A stretch of DNA of 42,329 nucleotides. Source: Nitrospira sp. (GTDB lineage Bacteria > Nitrospirota > Nitrospiria > Nitrospirales > Nitrospiraceae). A model generated the notes under the pieces. The model saw only the letters and a program-made list of their open reading frames with translations, had not been told where the DNA came from and ran no database searches. Location: positions 1 through 42,329 of the forward strand of contig JAUYAO010000024.1 in NCBI GenBank assembly GCA_030692565.1, in the 5' to 3' direction. Positions 25,532 to 33,188 of this stretch are shown in pieces. Position numbers and translations under genes: made by a program. Each line of letters begins with the position of its first letter. The stretch's first letter is position 1.

Positions 25532-26785
25532 ATGGGATGCCTTCCCCGTTCTCCTGTTGCAGTTGGTCGGGTCATAAGACTGATCAGTCTCTTCGTGGCA
25601 GCACTCCTCTCTCCCCACTGCGGAGTCGGGTACACCGTCTATAAATCAGAATCGAAGTTGGATCGGCTGGCCGTGCCGATGACCAAGGCGCAAGTGCTCG
25701 ACGAGATCGGTCGGCCTGATCGCGTCTTGCGGGACGATGGCCGGATGCTCGTCTGGGAATATTCCCTAACAACCCGCAATCAATGGCTTTATGAGCTCGG
25801 TCTCTGTCCGATCTCCGTCTGGATCGGCGGTTGTGTGATCTACCCCTTTACCAATATCGCCATGGAACGTCAGCGCGAGTATCCCCAGCATGTCGTGCTG
25901 GTGAATGAAGAGCTGTGTACGTGGGGTCCCCCGGTTGCCATCTTGCAGCGACGAAAGTCGTGTGAGGTGGCCGGCGTACCGCACGGCCGCACAGATGGCC
26001 GTACAGGCCGGCCTGAACCGGTCGTGACCGGGCTGGGGCCGATCAATCGGGAGACCATCGACCGCTACCGTACCATGGCGGTCATGTTGTTCGAAGACGG
26101 GCCGAATGCGCCGGGCTCCGGCTCGCGCGTGGCGGGGATTGTGACCACGTTGTTATTGGATCTTGATATGAACATGGTCGAGCGGTCCAAGCTCGACGAA
26201 GTGTTGAAGGAACAGGTGATTCAGCTGACTCATGCCGACGATGCCAATGTCTTGAAGGTCGGGAAGCTCGTCGGAGCCCACGCGATCATCGTCGGCGGCG
26301 TGCAGCAATGGGAGCAGCACGAGCAGGCGCGCACGAGCAGCGTGTCGCTGTCGTTGCGGATGATCGACGTCGAGACCGGACAGCTCCTGTTCAACGGCGA
26401 AGGCCATTTGACCGACCCCACACGGGACGATGCGGAGAGTGCGGCGCGGCTGATCGTGCATCGCATCCTGGCGCGATTCGGTTCCCAGACCGGGCTTTTG
26501 GGGTCGGGGCGCATCGGTGTGAATTGGGAGCTGCTCGAATCGGGCGGCTCCCGCTACTATGCGGTGCGAGAATTGCGCAGCGGTCTTCCGGCGGAGAAAG
26601 CCGGACTGCATGTCGGAGATGAAGTTGTCGGCTGTAACGGTTCTTCACTTGCGGGGGTGAAATCAGAACGCGAAGCCAAGCGGCTCTGCCAGATCGAGGC
26701 GGGGCAGTCCTTGAAGCTTGATATCCGCCGTGCCGGCTCACCACTCGAACTTGGCATCGTGGCGGAACCGAGACCGGGGCTATAG
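25532..26785 (+). CDS. BamE-like/CsgG-like/PDZ envelope protein
   Basis: A 417-residue protein with an apparent signal sequence (LISLFVAALLSPHC); the Cys could be lipidated but SPHC is not a canonical lipobox. Three regions follow: a SmpA/BamE-like segment (MTKAQVLDEIGRPDRVLRDD), a CsgG/curli-type domain (about 190-300, with VVERSKLDEVL-like MNMVERSKLDEVLKEQ and VGAHAIIVGGVQQW), and a C-terminal PDZ domain (LPAEKAGLHVGDEVVGCNG). It is probably an envelope assembly or stress-sensing protein. The combination is unusual. The WYL regulator begins 5 bp downstream, but composition changes there. Confidence 0.75.
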   Translation: MGCLPRSPVAVGRVIRLISLFVAALLSPHCGVGYTVYKSESKLDRLAVPMTKAQVLDEIGRPDRVLRDDGRMLVWEYSLTTRNQWLYELGLCPISVWIGGCVIYPFTNIAMERQREYPQHVVLVNEELCTWGPPVAILQRRKSCEVAGVPHGRTDGRTGRPEPVVTGLGPINRETIDRYRTMAVMLFEDGPNAPGSGSRVAGIVTTLLLDLDMNMVERSKLDEVLKEQVIQLTHADDANVLKVGKLVGAHAIIVGGVQQWEQHEQARTSSVSLSLRMIDVETGQLLFNGEGHLTDPTRDDAESAARLIVHRILARFGSQTGLLGSGRIGVNWELLESGGSRYYAVRELRSGLPAEKAGLHVGDEVVGCNGSSLAGVKSEREAKRLCQIEAGQSLKLDIRRAGSPLELGIVAEPRPGL

Positions 26786-26789
26786 ACCA

Positions 26790-27800
26790 GTGAGCAAGAA
26801 GACTGAGGCAAACCGAGGGCGGAGACCTAAAGCATATAGTCAAGCCGATCGCCTTGCCCGGATGATGCGGACTCTGGCGAGCCGAGCCGTGACCATTAAT
26901 GGTCTGGCTGACGAATTCGGGATTACCCGACGGCAGGTGTATCGTGACCTGACTGAAATTGAGAAAGAAGGACACCCCCTCGAACAGTCCGTTGGATCAG
27001 GCGAGAAGACGTGGCAATTGCCTCTTGGTTACAGAGGGCTCCCGCAAATTGCCATCACCCAGCATGAACTCATGTCGCTGCATTTAGCCAAGGAACATCT
27101 GGCCTATTTGAACGGCACGCCGTTTGCGGATGACCTCGACCGGGTAATTGAAAAAGTCGAGGCGGGGCTTCCCGCCAAAGTCGTCAATCATCTGGAGCGA
27201 ATCAGCCGTGTGTTCGCCCCAGTGCAGGGCCCGAAGCGCTCATACGCAAAGCAGAGTACGGTGCTGAATAATCTCAGGAAAGCACTGCTCTTGCAGCGTA
27301 CCGTAATTCTGCGCCATCAAACGCCGGATCACGACGAGCCGGTTTCGCATCGCATCGACCCCTATGTGCTTGTGTTGTATCAGTATGGCCTCTATGTGAT
27401 GGGATATTCGCATCGGGCTGGGGCGCAGCGCCTGTTTGCCGTCGAGCGAATTCGCCGTGTTCAAGTCACAGAAGAAGGTTTCGATATGCCGTCAGTTCCC
27501 TCGTGGGAGAAGATGTTTCGTAACAACTTTGGTTTGATTGACGAGCCACCCAAGACCGTCCGTATCTGGTTTAGCCAAGATGTGGCCTACCTGCTCAATG
27601 AACGCCAATGGCATCCGACCCAATCGCTCACGCAGCAAAACGATAAGTCCGTCATCGTCACTTTCCAGGCCGGTGGATTGGACGAGATTGCAACCTGGGT
27701 ACTATCCTGGGGTGCTGACGCCAAGGTCCTCGACCCGCCTGAACTGGTTAAAGACGTCACATCCAAACTTGCTCGCGCCAGAATTCGTTACGCTGACTAG
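26790..27800 (+). CDS. WYL-domain transcriptional regulator (YafY type)
   Basis: A 336-residue protein with an N-terminal winged helix (about 20-62; TINGLADEFGITRRQVYRDL) and a WYL domain (about 190-265) in which the core reads QYGLYVMGYSHR, followed by a WCX-like C-terminal domain. Such proteins sense a ligand, often nucleic acid, and are common regulators of defence and DNA-damage genes. GTG 26790 is chosen as the first start after the upstream stop; the ribosome-binding site is weak. It is the first gene of the accessory island and the obvious candidate to bind the GTGAC-N7-GTCAC elements found before three downstream genes. Confidence 0.88.
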   Translation: MSKKTEANRGRRPKAYSQADRLARMMRTLASRAVTINGLADEFGITRRQVYRDLTEIEKEGHPLEQSVGSGEKTWQLPLGYRGLPQIAITQHELMSLHLAKEHLAYLNGTPFADDLDRVIEKVEAGLPAKVVNHLERISRVFAPVQGPKRSYAKQSTVLNNLRKALLLQRTVILRHQTPDHDEPVSHRIDPYVLVLYQYGLYVMGYSHRAGAQRLFAVERIRRVQVTEEGFDMPSVPSWEKMFRNNFGLIDEPPKTVRIWFSQDVAYLLNERQWHPTQSLTQQNDKSVIVTFQAGGLDEIATWVLSWGADAKVLDPPELVKDVTSKLARARIRYAD

Positions 27801-27833
27801 CCGGTTCTCATCAATCCCAGCGCAAACCCAACC

Positions 27834-27870
27834 GTGTGACTTTTCCTGTCACGCCCTCATGCGAGACTCC
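27834..27870 (+). promoter_or_regulatory. Shared island element, copy 1
   Basis: GTGAC (27836-27840), 7 bp, GTCAC (27848-27852), then ATGCGAGACTCC at 27859-27870. It precedes the small-protein/AAA+ operon, with the ATG 42 nt after the inverted repeat. Copy 3 has the same blocks at the same spacing. Likely an operator or activator site combined with a promoter. Confidence 0.7.
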
Positions 27871-27893
27871 CGACACACACAGAGGAGGGGGTT

Positions 27894-28085
27894 ATGAGCG
27901 AAGGATTGTATTGGAATCAGCAGACGCAGGCGTTCCTGTCCGCGCATCCCTACGAGGAAGGGTGGAAAGTGTATACCTATACTGAGGAAGTCGCCGAGAG
28001 GCTCTTCTTGCGATTTCTCCCGGATTACTTGCGGGATAATGGATCTGCATCGATCAAACGGCGTGAAATCTCAAGGGTGATATGA
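27894..28085 (+). CDS. Small hypothetical protein coupled to AAA+ ATPase
   Basis: A 63-residue soluble protein (MSEGLYWNQQTQAFLSAHP...) with no recognised domain. A very strong GAGGAGGGGG site precedes the ATG. Its stop overlaps the next ATG as ATGA, so it is translated with the ATPase, possibly as an adaptor or subunit. It is the first gene behind shared-element copy 1. Confidence 0.75.
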   Translation: MSEGLYWNQQTQAFLSAHPYEEGWKVYTYTEEVAERLFLRFLPDYLRDNGSASIKRREISRVI

Positions 28086-29149
28086 TCGAGACTCCAGGGA
28101 AGTGTCACACCGTGGAGTGCGGTGTGCAGTGGGATATGAAGAACGAACTGAATGCCGCAAGCTGGAAAGGTCAGATCCACATCGAATGGGAACAGCAGCC
28201 GATTCATGTCTTCGCATTCACGGTCTCATGTGGGCACGGATGGAGGGACATCTTTATGCTAGCCACAAAGTCCAACTCAGCTATGAGAACGCTCCATCAA
28301 ACGCTTGCCCGCTACGCCAGCACGGTGCGAATGAAGTCGGCAGCTCGCGAAATTTACGTTGTGAATGGAGAGGACATTCAGATTAGGCCTGTGTTGTGGG
28401 ACGAGGTGCTGTTGCCTCCTGGATTTCTTGAGGATATTCGTTCAAACGTAGTGGGATTCTTTCGTAGCGGGGAGCTGTACCACAAACTGGGACTCCCATA
28501 TCGCAGAGGATTTTTATTTACGGGTCCTCCAGGATGTGGCAAAACGGCCACGCTCATAGCATTGGCTACGAACATACCGGCCAAGTTTATTACCGTGCAT
28601 GGGCGGTTTGATGTAAGAGACGACCACATTGAACAAGCTCTGTACGTAGCAAATAAGCACGCACCGGCGGTAATTCTGCTTGAAGATCTGGATAAACTGA
28701 TTGCTTCCGAAAAGATCTCCCTCGCGCATTTGCTGAACATGCTTGATGGACTGAAGGATGCGAACGGCGTGCTGATCATCGCGACGTCGAATGAGCCGCA
28801 AAAGCTTGATCCCGCGTTGCTGCATCGGCCCAGCAGATTCGATCGTATCTGGAGATTCCCTCTGCCTCGGTACGAGCAGCGGCTTGCGTTGCTAGGCCAG
28901 CTGTCTGGAGACCGGTTCTCGGAGCAGGCCTTGCGAGAAGTCGCTCGACAGTCGGAAGGGCTCTCAATGGCCTATGTGCAGGAAATTGTGGTGAATGCTG
29001 TGCTGCGATGTGTCGAGGATGGCGTAGTGCCGGACGATGAAACGCTCCAAAGGAGTATGGAGGCGATGCGCGCTCAACGGAAGTCCGCCTCAAAAGACGA
29101 CGAATCGCTGATTGAGCGGGAAAGCGTCGGGTTTTTCCAGCCGGTGTAA
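28082..29149 (+). CDS. BCS1-like AAA+ ATPase
   Basis: A 355-residue protein. Residues 1-130 are an unrecognised N-terminal domain; then a single AAA+ module has Walker A GPPGCGKT (148-155), Walker B VILLEDLD (197-204), sensor IIATSNEP (232-239) and arginine finger RPSRFDR (249-255). The AAA+ sequence is close to BCS1/FtsH-type modules but there is no membrane segment and no protease domain. It probably remodels a protein partner. It overlaps the 63-residue gene by 4 bp. It is not a proteasomal ARC/Mpa, since it lacks the coiled coil and C-terminal GQYL-type tail. Confidence 0.88.
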   Translation: MIETPGKCHTVECGVQWDMKNELNAASWKGQIHIEWEQQPIHVFAFTVSCGHGWRDIFMLATKSNSAMRTLHQTLARYASTVRMKSAAREIYVVNGEDIQIRPVLWDEVLLPPGFLEDIRSNVVGFFRSGELYHKLGLPYRRGFLFTGPPGCGKTATLIALATNIPAKFITVHGRFDVRDDHIEQALYVANKHAPAVILLEDLDKLIASEKISLAHLLNMLDGLKDANGVLIIATSNEPQKLDPALLHRPSRFDRIWRFPLPRYEQRLALLGQLSGDRFSEQALREVARQSEGLSMAYVQEIVVNAVLRCVEDGVVPDDETLQRSMEAMRAQRKSASKDDESLIERESVGFFQPV

Positions 29150-29174
29150 CTCTGGGTGTTGTCTGAGGGTCAAC

Positions 29175-29411
29175 ATGGCGTGGTGGATCCTCATTCTTCA
29201 AGTGGTATCCGGGGGAGATGCGTTGACCCAAGCAACATTGAACATGTCGCTGAAAGAGGCGCTGCAGGAATATGTTGTCTGTAGGAAGGAGTACGCTGAG
29301 TATAAGCCGGAGTTCGATAAAGCTTTGGAGAGAGAGAATCTTTTTCAGCAGGACGATGAACTAGAAGCAATACGTCTTCGTGTCTTGGCCAAGTGCCGAG
29401 TGAAGCCATAA
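29175..29411 (+). CDS. Hypothetical protein with hydrophobic N-terminus
   Basis: A 78-residue protein beginning MAWWILILQVVSGGDALTQA, a short hydrophobic stretch that may be a signal or anchor, followed by a charged helical part. The ATG has GAGGG upstream and follows the ATPase stop by 25 bp, so it probably belongs to that operon. No family recognised. Confidence 0.6.
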   Translation: MAWWILILQVVSGGDALTQATLNMSLKEALQEYVVCRKEYAEYKPEFDKALERENLFQQDDELEAIRLRVLAKCRVKP

Positions 29412-29464
29412 TCCTCCATGCATGTACAGTTGATGTATAAAAAGTAAGCCGCTATCCTAGCGAG

Positions 29465-30325
29465 GTGGTTATTGACTTGTATCCTGGAGTATCTGTGAAG
29501 ATGGAAGAAGTCGACAACTTATTCCGAGATATCCGGATCATCCTAGGCGAAGAGTATTGCAATAATAATGTCGGCAGCATTTTCTATTCTGGGGTACAGG
29601 CGCTTCAGGAGGGACCGTTTTATTTGATGGGGTGGAACCCCGGTGGCGATCCGAAAAAGACCGACACAACGATTGCCAAATCATTAAATCGCTGGCTTGA
29701 CTATCCACCAAACTGGTCTGAGTACACACATGAGCGATGGAAGACTCCTGCAGAGCCTATTCAGGTCGAAGGGCCTCTCGACCTGAAGGAAATGACCCAG
29801 CATCAGAGAAATGTGGTTTACTTTTGCCACACAGTGTTAAAGCAAGATGTAAGACGGGTCTTTTCGGCAAACGCCGTATCCCTACGAACGCCGAAGGGGG
29901 AGCAGCTTCCTAAAGATGTGGCGATGGGGAAGTGGTGGGAGTTACACAGGCTTCTAATGTCACATGTCCGTCCAAAAGTACTGATATGTTTGGGGCATGA
30001 TCCTAAGCCTTCGGCTTCTTCATTCGCTCTAGTTCAGAAGTGGCTTGATATTAAAGTACAGCCCGAGAAGCAACCCTGTGGTCAGAAAGGGAAAAGCCAA
30101 GTGGTTGTGAGATATTTTCCTGAGCCCATTCTCATCAGGCTCAAGGATGGCCTGGAGCCAATAGAGTGTGCTGTTATAGGAATTCCTCATCCAAGTTTCC
30201 ATTGGTACCCCAGGCTAGAGCGATTTGCAGATAGCATTCATCGTGTGCTGAAAGCATTGCATCGTGACCACTTGATGGGTTCGCACGAAATACCTCAATT
30301 TATCGAGGGAACTCCTGATCATTAA
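29465..30325 (+). CDS. UDG-fold-like hypothetical protein
   Basis: A 286-residue protein showing the spacing of uracil-DNA-glycosylase-superfamily motifs: GWNPGGDP (56-63) resembling motif A (GxNPG), a central strand VLICLGHDP (172-180), and IPHPSFHWYPR with HPS at 242-244 resembling motif B. It matches no named UDG family that I know and could be a nucleotide-hydrolase relative. GTG 29465 opens the frame with GCGAGG nearby; ATG 29501 is an alternative. The coding sequence is clearly AT-richer than the flanking core genes, a sign of transfer. No copy of the shared element lies directly before it. Confidence 0.7.
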   Translation: MVIDLYPGVSVKMEEVDNLFRDIRIILGEEYCNNNVGSIFYSGVQALQEGPFYLMGWNPGGDPKKTDTTIAKSLNRWLDYPPNWSEYTHERWKTPAEPIQVEGPLDLKEMTQHQRNVVYFCHTVLKQDVRRVFSANAVSLRTPKGEQLPKDVAMGKWWELHRLLMSHVRPKVLICLGHDPKPSASSFALVQKWLDIKVQPEKQPCGQKGKSQVVVRYFPEPILIRLKDGLEPIECAVIGIPHPSFHWYPRLERFADSIHRVLKALHRDHLMGSHEIPQFIEGTPDH

Positions 30326-30444
30326 ATATCCGTCTGAAACATTTTTTCAGGCAACCCGCTCCCTCCGCTTCTCAAATAAACAAACCCCCTTTATGCCGCG
30401 CATATCTTTCATCGCCCGCTTCGGTATTGCGATCTTTTCATTCC

Positions 30445-30461
30445 GTGACTTTCTCTGTCAC
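30445..30461 (+). promoter_or_regulatory. Shared island element, copy 2
   Basis: GTGAC (30445-30449), TTTCTCT, GTCAC (30457-30461): the same 5-7-5 inverted repeat as copy 1, 46 nt before the ATG of the next gene. The ATGCGAGACTCC block is not conserved here; GTGTTAACC stands at that distance instead. Confidence 0.65.
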
Positions 30462-30507
30462 ACCTCAGTGTTAACCTTTCTTGCGACGGTATTAAAGAGG
30501 AAGCGCA

Positions 30508-30846
30508 ATGGGTTGCATAAATCTCAGCGACATGAGCCAGTTCCTTGAGGAATTACGGCGAGATCGCCTAATTGTCGAGAGACGCCTGGTTCGGATGGTC
30601 GAAGTCGAGAATGAAGGATTTTGGTGTTCTGAAGTCCGGCGTAAGCACCTGATCGTAACGGCTCGGGTAGGGCAGGACATCTTGCGGCTCGATCAGTTTT
30701 ATAGCCCGCCATCTGGTAACGAAGAGCATGACAGTCTATTGGCTCAGGCAATGTCGAGCCATCTCGCTCAGCTTCAGGAGGCATGTCAGGAATTAGGGAT
30801 CGAGATCCGACACGGCGTCTTAGAGGAAGGTGTAGCTGTCGGATGA
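30508..30846 (+). CDS. Hypothetical protein, 112 residues
   Basis: A soluble charged protein beginning MGCINLSDMSQFLEEL, with a helix-strand pattern and no recognisable motif. AGAGGAAG precedes the ATG. It stands alone behind shared-element copy 2. Its membership in the WYL-linked set is inferred only from that element. Confidence 0.65.
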   Translation: MGCINLSDMSQFLEELRRDRLIVERRLVRMVEVENEGFWCSEVRRKHLIVTARVGQDILRLDQFYSPPSGNEEHDSLLAQAMSSHLAQLQEACQELGIEIRHGVLEEGVAVG

Positions 30847-30959
30847 CCAAGGTATGCTGTCCTGATCTGCTGCGAAAGCATAGAACTCGCCAGGGTGCCC
30901 CAGCTGGTTCTGCTCACCTAGCCGTCGCTCGCAATCAGTATTCCCCGAACAAATTGAAC

Positions 30960-30996
30960 GTGTGACTTAGTCTGTCCCAGGTGTATGCGAGACTCC
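30960..30996 (+). promoter_or_regulatory. Shared island element, copy 3
   Basis: GTGAC (30962-30966), TTAGTCT, GTCCC (30974-30978), then ATGCGAGACTCC at 30985-30996, exactly 23 bp from the start of the repeat as in copy 1. One base of the right half differs. The ATG of the zinc-finger gene lies 44 nt downstream. Confidence 0.7.
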
Positions 30997-31022
30997 TTTC
31001 TCAGAAGAAAAGGAGACAGAAC

Positions 31023-31520
31023 ATGCTTAGCAGACGTGCTCTATTCAGGATGATTGCTGCGGTCGGATTCGGCTCTATCTTCAGGACAAAGGCAGTCAAC
31101 GCGCCTCCATTGTTGTCGGGCCGCAACACGAACAGAATGTCTGACGCTTCTTGCCCCGAAAACTCGCTCGTCGAGGTACCTCAAGGGCTTGATGCCCATC
31201 TGCGGGCGCTCATGCAATGGGAAGAACTGCGGTGTGGCCTCGACGGCGCGGAACTTGTGAGGCGCTATACCTTGCTGGATGAGGTCACGGAACGGATGCT
31301 TCCGCCTGAGCGCTTAAGAGGCCGGTGTCCTTTTTGCCCTACACGCTTTGACTCGTTTCTTGTCTATTACGACACCAATTCATTTTACTGTGAGGAATGT
31401 GAAGCTGAGGGGACGATTGTAGATTTTTACGCCAGGATGGAAGGTATTCCTTATAGAGAAGCGCTGTCTCACTTGCTAAACCTTCTTGACTCGAACCAGT
31501 TAAAAGGGCGGTTTAGGTAG
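31023..31520 (+). CDS. Stand-alone primase-type (CHC2-like) zinc-finger protein with Tat-like N-terminus
   Basis: A 165-residue protein. The C-terminal part resembles the DnaG zinc finger: C102-P-F-C105, then about 17 residues, C123-E-E-C126, and the following [22 protein letters not shown], which matches the post-finger helix of primases. No TOPRIM catalytic domain follows. The N-terminus [17 protein letters not shown] looks like a twin-arginine signal, which is hard to reconcile with a DNA-binding finger. A later ATG at 31137 lacks a ribosome-binding site, whereas 31023 has AGGAG. Its last 8 bp overlap the end of a duplicated uvrA fragment on the other strand. Confidence 0.75.
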   Translation: MLSRRALFRMIAAVGFGSIFRTKAVNAPPLLSGRNTNRMSDASCPENSLVEVPQGLDAHLRALMQWEELRCGLDGAELVRRYTLLDEVTERMLPPERLRGRCPFCPTRFDSFLVYYDTNSFYCEECEAEGTIVDFYARMEGIPYREALSHLLNLLDSNQLKGRFR

Positions 31521-31727
31521 TCAGTGTCTGTGTCAGAAATCGCCCAGTGTGTGACGCCGCTATCTTCGCCACCTGCTCCGGTCTGCCTTCTGCCACGATC
31601 TGCCTGCCTGCCGCTCCGTCTTCCGGTCCTAAGTCGATCACCCAGTCGGCTGATTTGATGACATCCAGGTTATGTTCCACGACGACCAGGGTGTTGCCCG
31701 CGTTGACGAGCTTGTGCAAGATAGCGA
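31513..31727 (-). pseudogene. uvrA 3'-end fragment, copy A
   Basis: An open stretch encoding about 69 codons closely similar to the C-terminus of the UvrA gene at 33185 (shared [20 protein letters not shown], then DWVIDLGPE and EGRPEQVAK), ending RFLTQTLTT. Nucleotide similarity to the region near 33200-33408 is high with a roughly constant offset of 1681 and breaks off abruptly near 31727. There is no upstream UvrA sequence, so it is a detached 3' end. Confidence 0.88.
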
Positions 31728-31825
31728 ACCAGGATATTTCGTTTCGAGCCGCTTCAGACTTAGGTAATCTACCCGTGCTATAGTCCCGTATCGTCTACGT
31801 CGGTTTTCAACAGAAAGGACACACT

Positions 31826-32215
31826 ATGGGATTCTTCAGCTCGATTATGGAAAAGCTTGGACTTGGTGCTTCTGCTGCGCAAGCCGCCCCTGCTCCGCAG
31901 GCTGCGCCCACAGCGGTTCCTACTCCCGCAGCGCCTGCGCCGCCTAAGACAATGAAGACCGTCGATGTCGTCGCCAAGCTTGAGGGGTTGGCGGCTTCGC
32001 ACAAAGAAAAGCTCAATTGGAAAGTCTCGATTGTCGATCTCATGAAACTCTTGGGCCTCGACAGCAGTCTGACCGCACGGAAGGGGCTGGCAACCGAACT
32101 GGGATGTCCCGCTGAAAAGATGGGGGACTCAGCGCAAATGAATATGTGGTTGCACAAGACTGTCCTGCAGAAGTTGGCCGATAACGGAGGAAATATTCCG
32201 AATGAATTACTGTAA
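31826..32215 (+). CDS. DUF3597 family protein
   Basis: A 129-residue protein: a short N-terminal helix (MGFFSSIMEKLGLG), an Ala/Pro-rich linker (about 17-40), and a helical DUF3597 domain with KLNWKVSIVDLMKLLGLDSS. Function is unknown for the family; these small proteins often sit in accessory regions. AAAGGA precedes the ATG, and a TATAGT -10-like hexamer is at 31779-31784. It is bracketed by two detached copies of the uvrA 3' end. Confidence 0.85.
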   Translation: MGFFSSIMEKLGLGASAAQAAPAPQAAPTAVPTPAAPAPPKTMKTVDVVAKLEGLAASHKEKLNWKVSIVDLMKLLGLDSSLTARKGLATELGCPAEKMGDSAQMNMWLHKTVLQKLADNGGNIPNELL

Positions 32216-32300
32216 CCTCAGCCAATGACTTCCTGTCCGTGGTTGCATGATGCGCATAGGAAGCCATCTGGCTCAGTGAGGAGTGACGGACTGAATTCGG

Positions 32301-32420
32301 GTAGTTAGGAGGTTTGCCAGGAATCGCCCCGTGTGAGAATTCGGCACGTTCGCTACCTGTTCCGGCCTGCCTCCCGCTCCTCTTCCTTCCGGTCCTAGGT
32401 CGATCACCCTGCCGGCTGCG
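32301..32420 (-). pseudogene. uvrA 3'-end fragment, copy B (decayed)
   Basis: Read on the minus strand it encodes SHTGRFLANLLTT, matching the UvrA C-terminus and copy A. The block CGCTACCTGTTCCGGCCT is shared with 33248-33265. An internal deletion of roughly 27 bp and no stop at the expected place show decay. It lies between the DUF3597 gene and the RelE-type pair. Confidence 0.8.
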
Positions 32421-32485
32421 TTGGTCACAATCAGGTGATGTTTATAAGGCTATGAAGGTGTTCCTGGATAAGCGCGTGCTGGCCG

Positions 32486-32860
32486 CTATTCTCTGCTCCA
32501 GAACTGTTTAAGGTCGAATGACAGTTGCCGGTGATGTTTCACGGCGAGAAAGATCACTTGGCTCCGGCGCACCAGATAGAGTACGAGATATTCGTCCGTC
32601 ACAAATTCACGCAGGTCGTCTTCTTTGCCGAGGAGTTTGCGCAGTTCCTTGGTAAGAGTCCTCGCTTTTGCAGATTTGATGGTATGAGCCAAGAACGAGC
32701 GCCCGGATTGCGGGAATTGGCACAGGGAGGGAATGGCGTCATCGAAGAGACGATCGAGAATCCGGCGGTATGCCGAACGGCCCTGAGGGCCGAGAAAAGA
32801 CTCGATGGCTGTCAGGTTGGTTGAGAAGTTCTCGGTAAAACGTGGCCGCTTAGCGGCCAT
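32486..32860 (-). CDS. RelE/ParE-superfamily toxin
   Basis: A 124-residue basic protein starting MAAKRPRFTENF, with the RelE/ParE-like closing strands LREFVTDEYLVLYLVRRSQVIFLAVKHHRQL. Such toxins cleave ribosome-bound mRNA or block gyrase; which applies cannot be read from the sequence. The start at 32860 overlaps the antitoxin by 11 bp; an earlier in-frame ATG at 32881 is possible. It forms a pair with the Phd-like gene. Confidence 0.85.
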   Translation of the reverse strand: MAAKRPRFTENFSTNLTAIESFLGPQGRSAYRRILDRLFDDAIPSLCQFPQSGRSFLAHTIKSAKARTLTKELRKLLGKEDDLREFVTDEYLVLYLVRRSQVIFLAVKHHRQLSFDLKQFWSRE

Positions 32861-33131
32861 GACGCGATTTGAGTTGCGCAAGACTGAGCGTCTTGCCGCC
32901 TTTCAGATCGGTAAGGCCCTTGATCGCTTCTTCAAACAGTCCGAGGTGGATGTGCTCCCGCTCCAGCCGGTGATAGTAGTCCAGGCGGTCCGCATCAATC
33001 AGGGCTGCGCAACTGCCCCCGTTCTTGGTAATGAGTTTCTCGTTCCCCTTTTCCCGTACCTCATCGCACAATTCGGTGAGCTTCGCACGCGCGTGACTGA
33101 GTGAGATGACGTCTTTGGTTGTAATGGCCAT
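32850..33131 (-). CDS. Phd/YefM-family antitoxin
   Basis: A 93-residue protein with the Phd/YefM opening MAITTKDVISLSHARAKLTELCDEV and the SCAALIDADRLDYY strand-helix. It neutralises the RelE-type toxin and should autorepress the promoter immediately upstream. GGAGGA lies before the ATG. The gene order (antitoxin first, overlapping toxin) is standard. Confidence 0.88.
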   Translation of the reverse strand: MAITTKDVISLSHARAKLTELCDEVREKGNEKLITKNGGSCAALIDADRLDYYHRLEREHIHLGLFEEAIKGLTDLKGGKTLSLAQLKSRHGR

Positions 33132-33152
33132 CTGGTCCTCCAGGCGAGTGAA

Positions 33153-33188
33153 TGCGTACAGTATAAATTGCGTACAGAATTATGTCAA
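33153..33188 (-). promoter_or_regulatory. Promoter and direct-repeat operator of the Phd/RelE-type pair
   Basis: On the minus strand TTGACA (33188-33183), 17 bp, TATACT (33165-33160) is a near-perfect sigma-70 promoter. Two direct copies of CTGTACGCA (33177-33169 and 33161-33153), 16 bp apart, overlap the spacer and the -10, a fitting operator for the antitoxin. The -35 overlaps the UvrA stop codon. Confidence 0.8.

Noticed and set aside
28082-29149. Proteasomal ATPase ARC/Mpa partner for Pup
   Set aside because: There is no coiled-coil Pup-binding region, no OB domains and no GQYL-type tail. The AAA+ module is BCS1-like and about 25 kb away from pup.
31023-31520. DNA primase DnaG
   Set aside because: Only the zinc-finger region is similar; the TOPRIM catalytic domain and the usual length of about 600 residues are missing.
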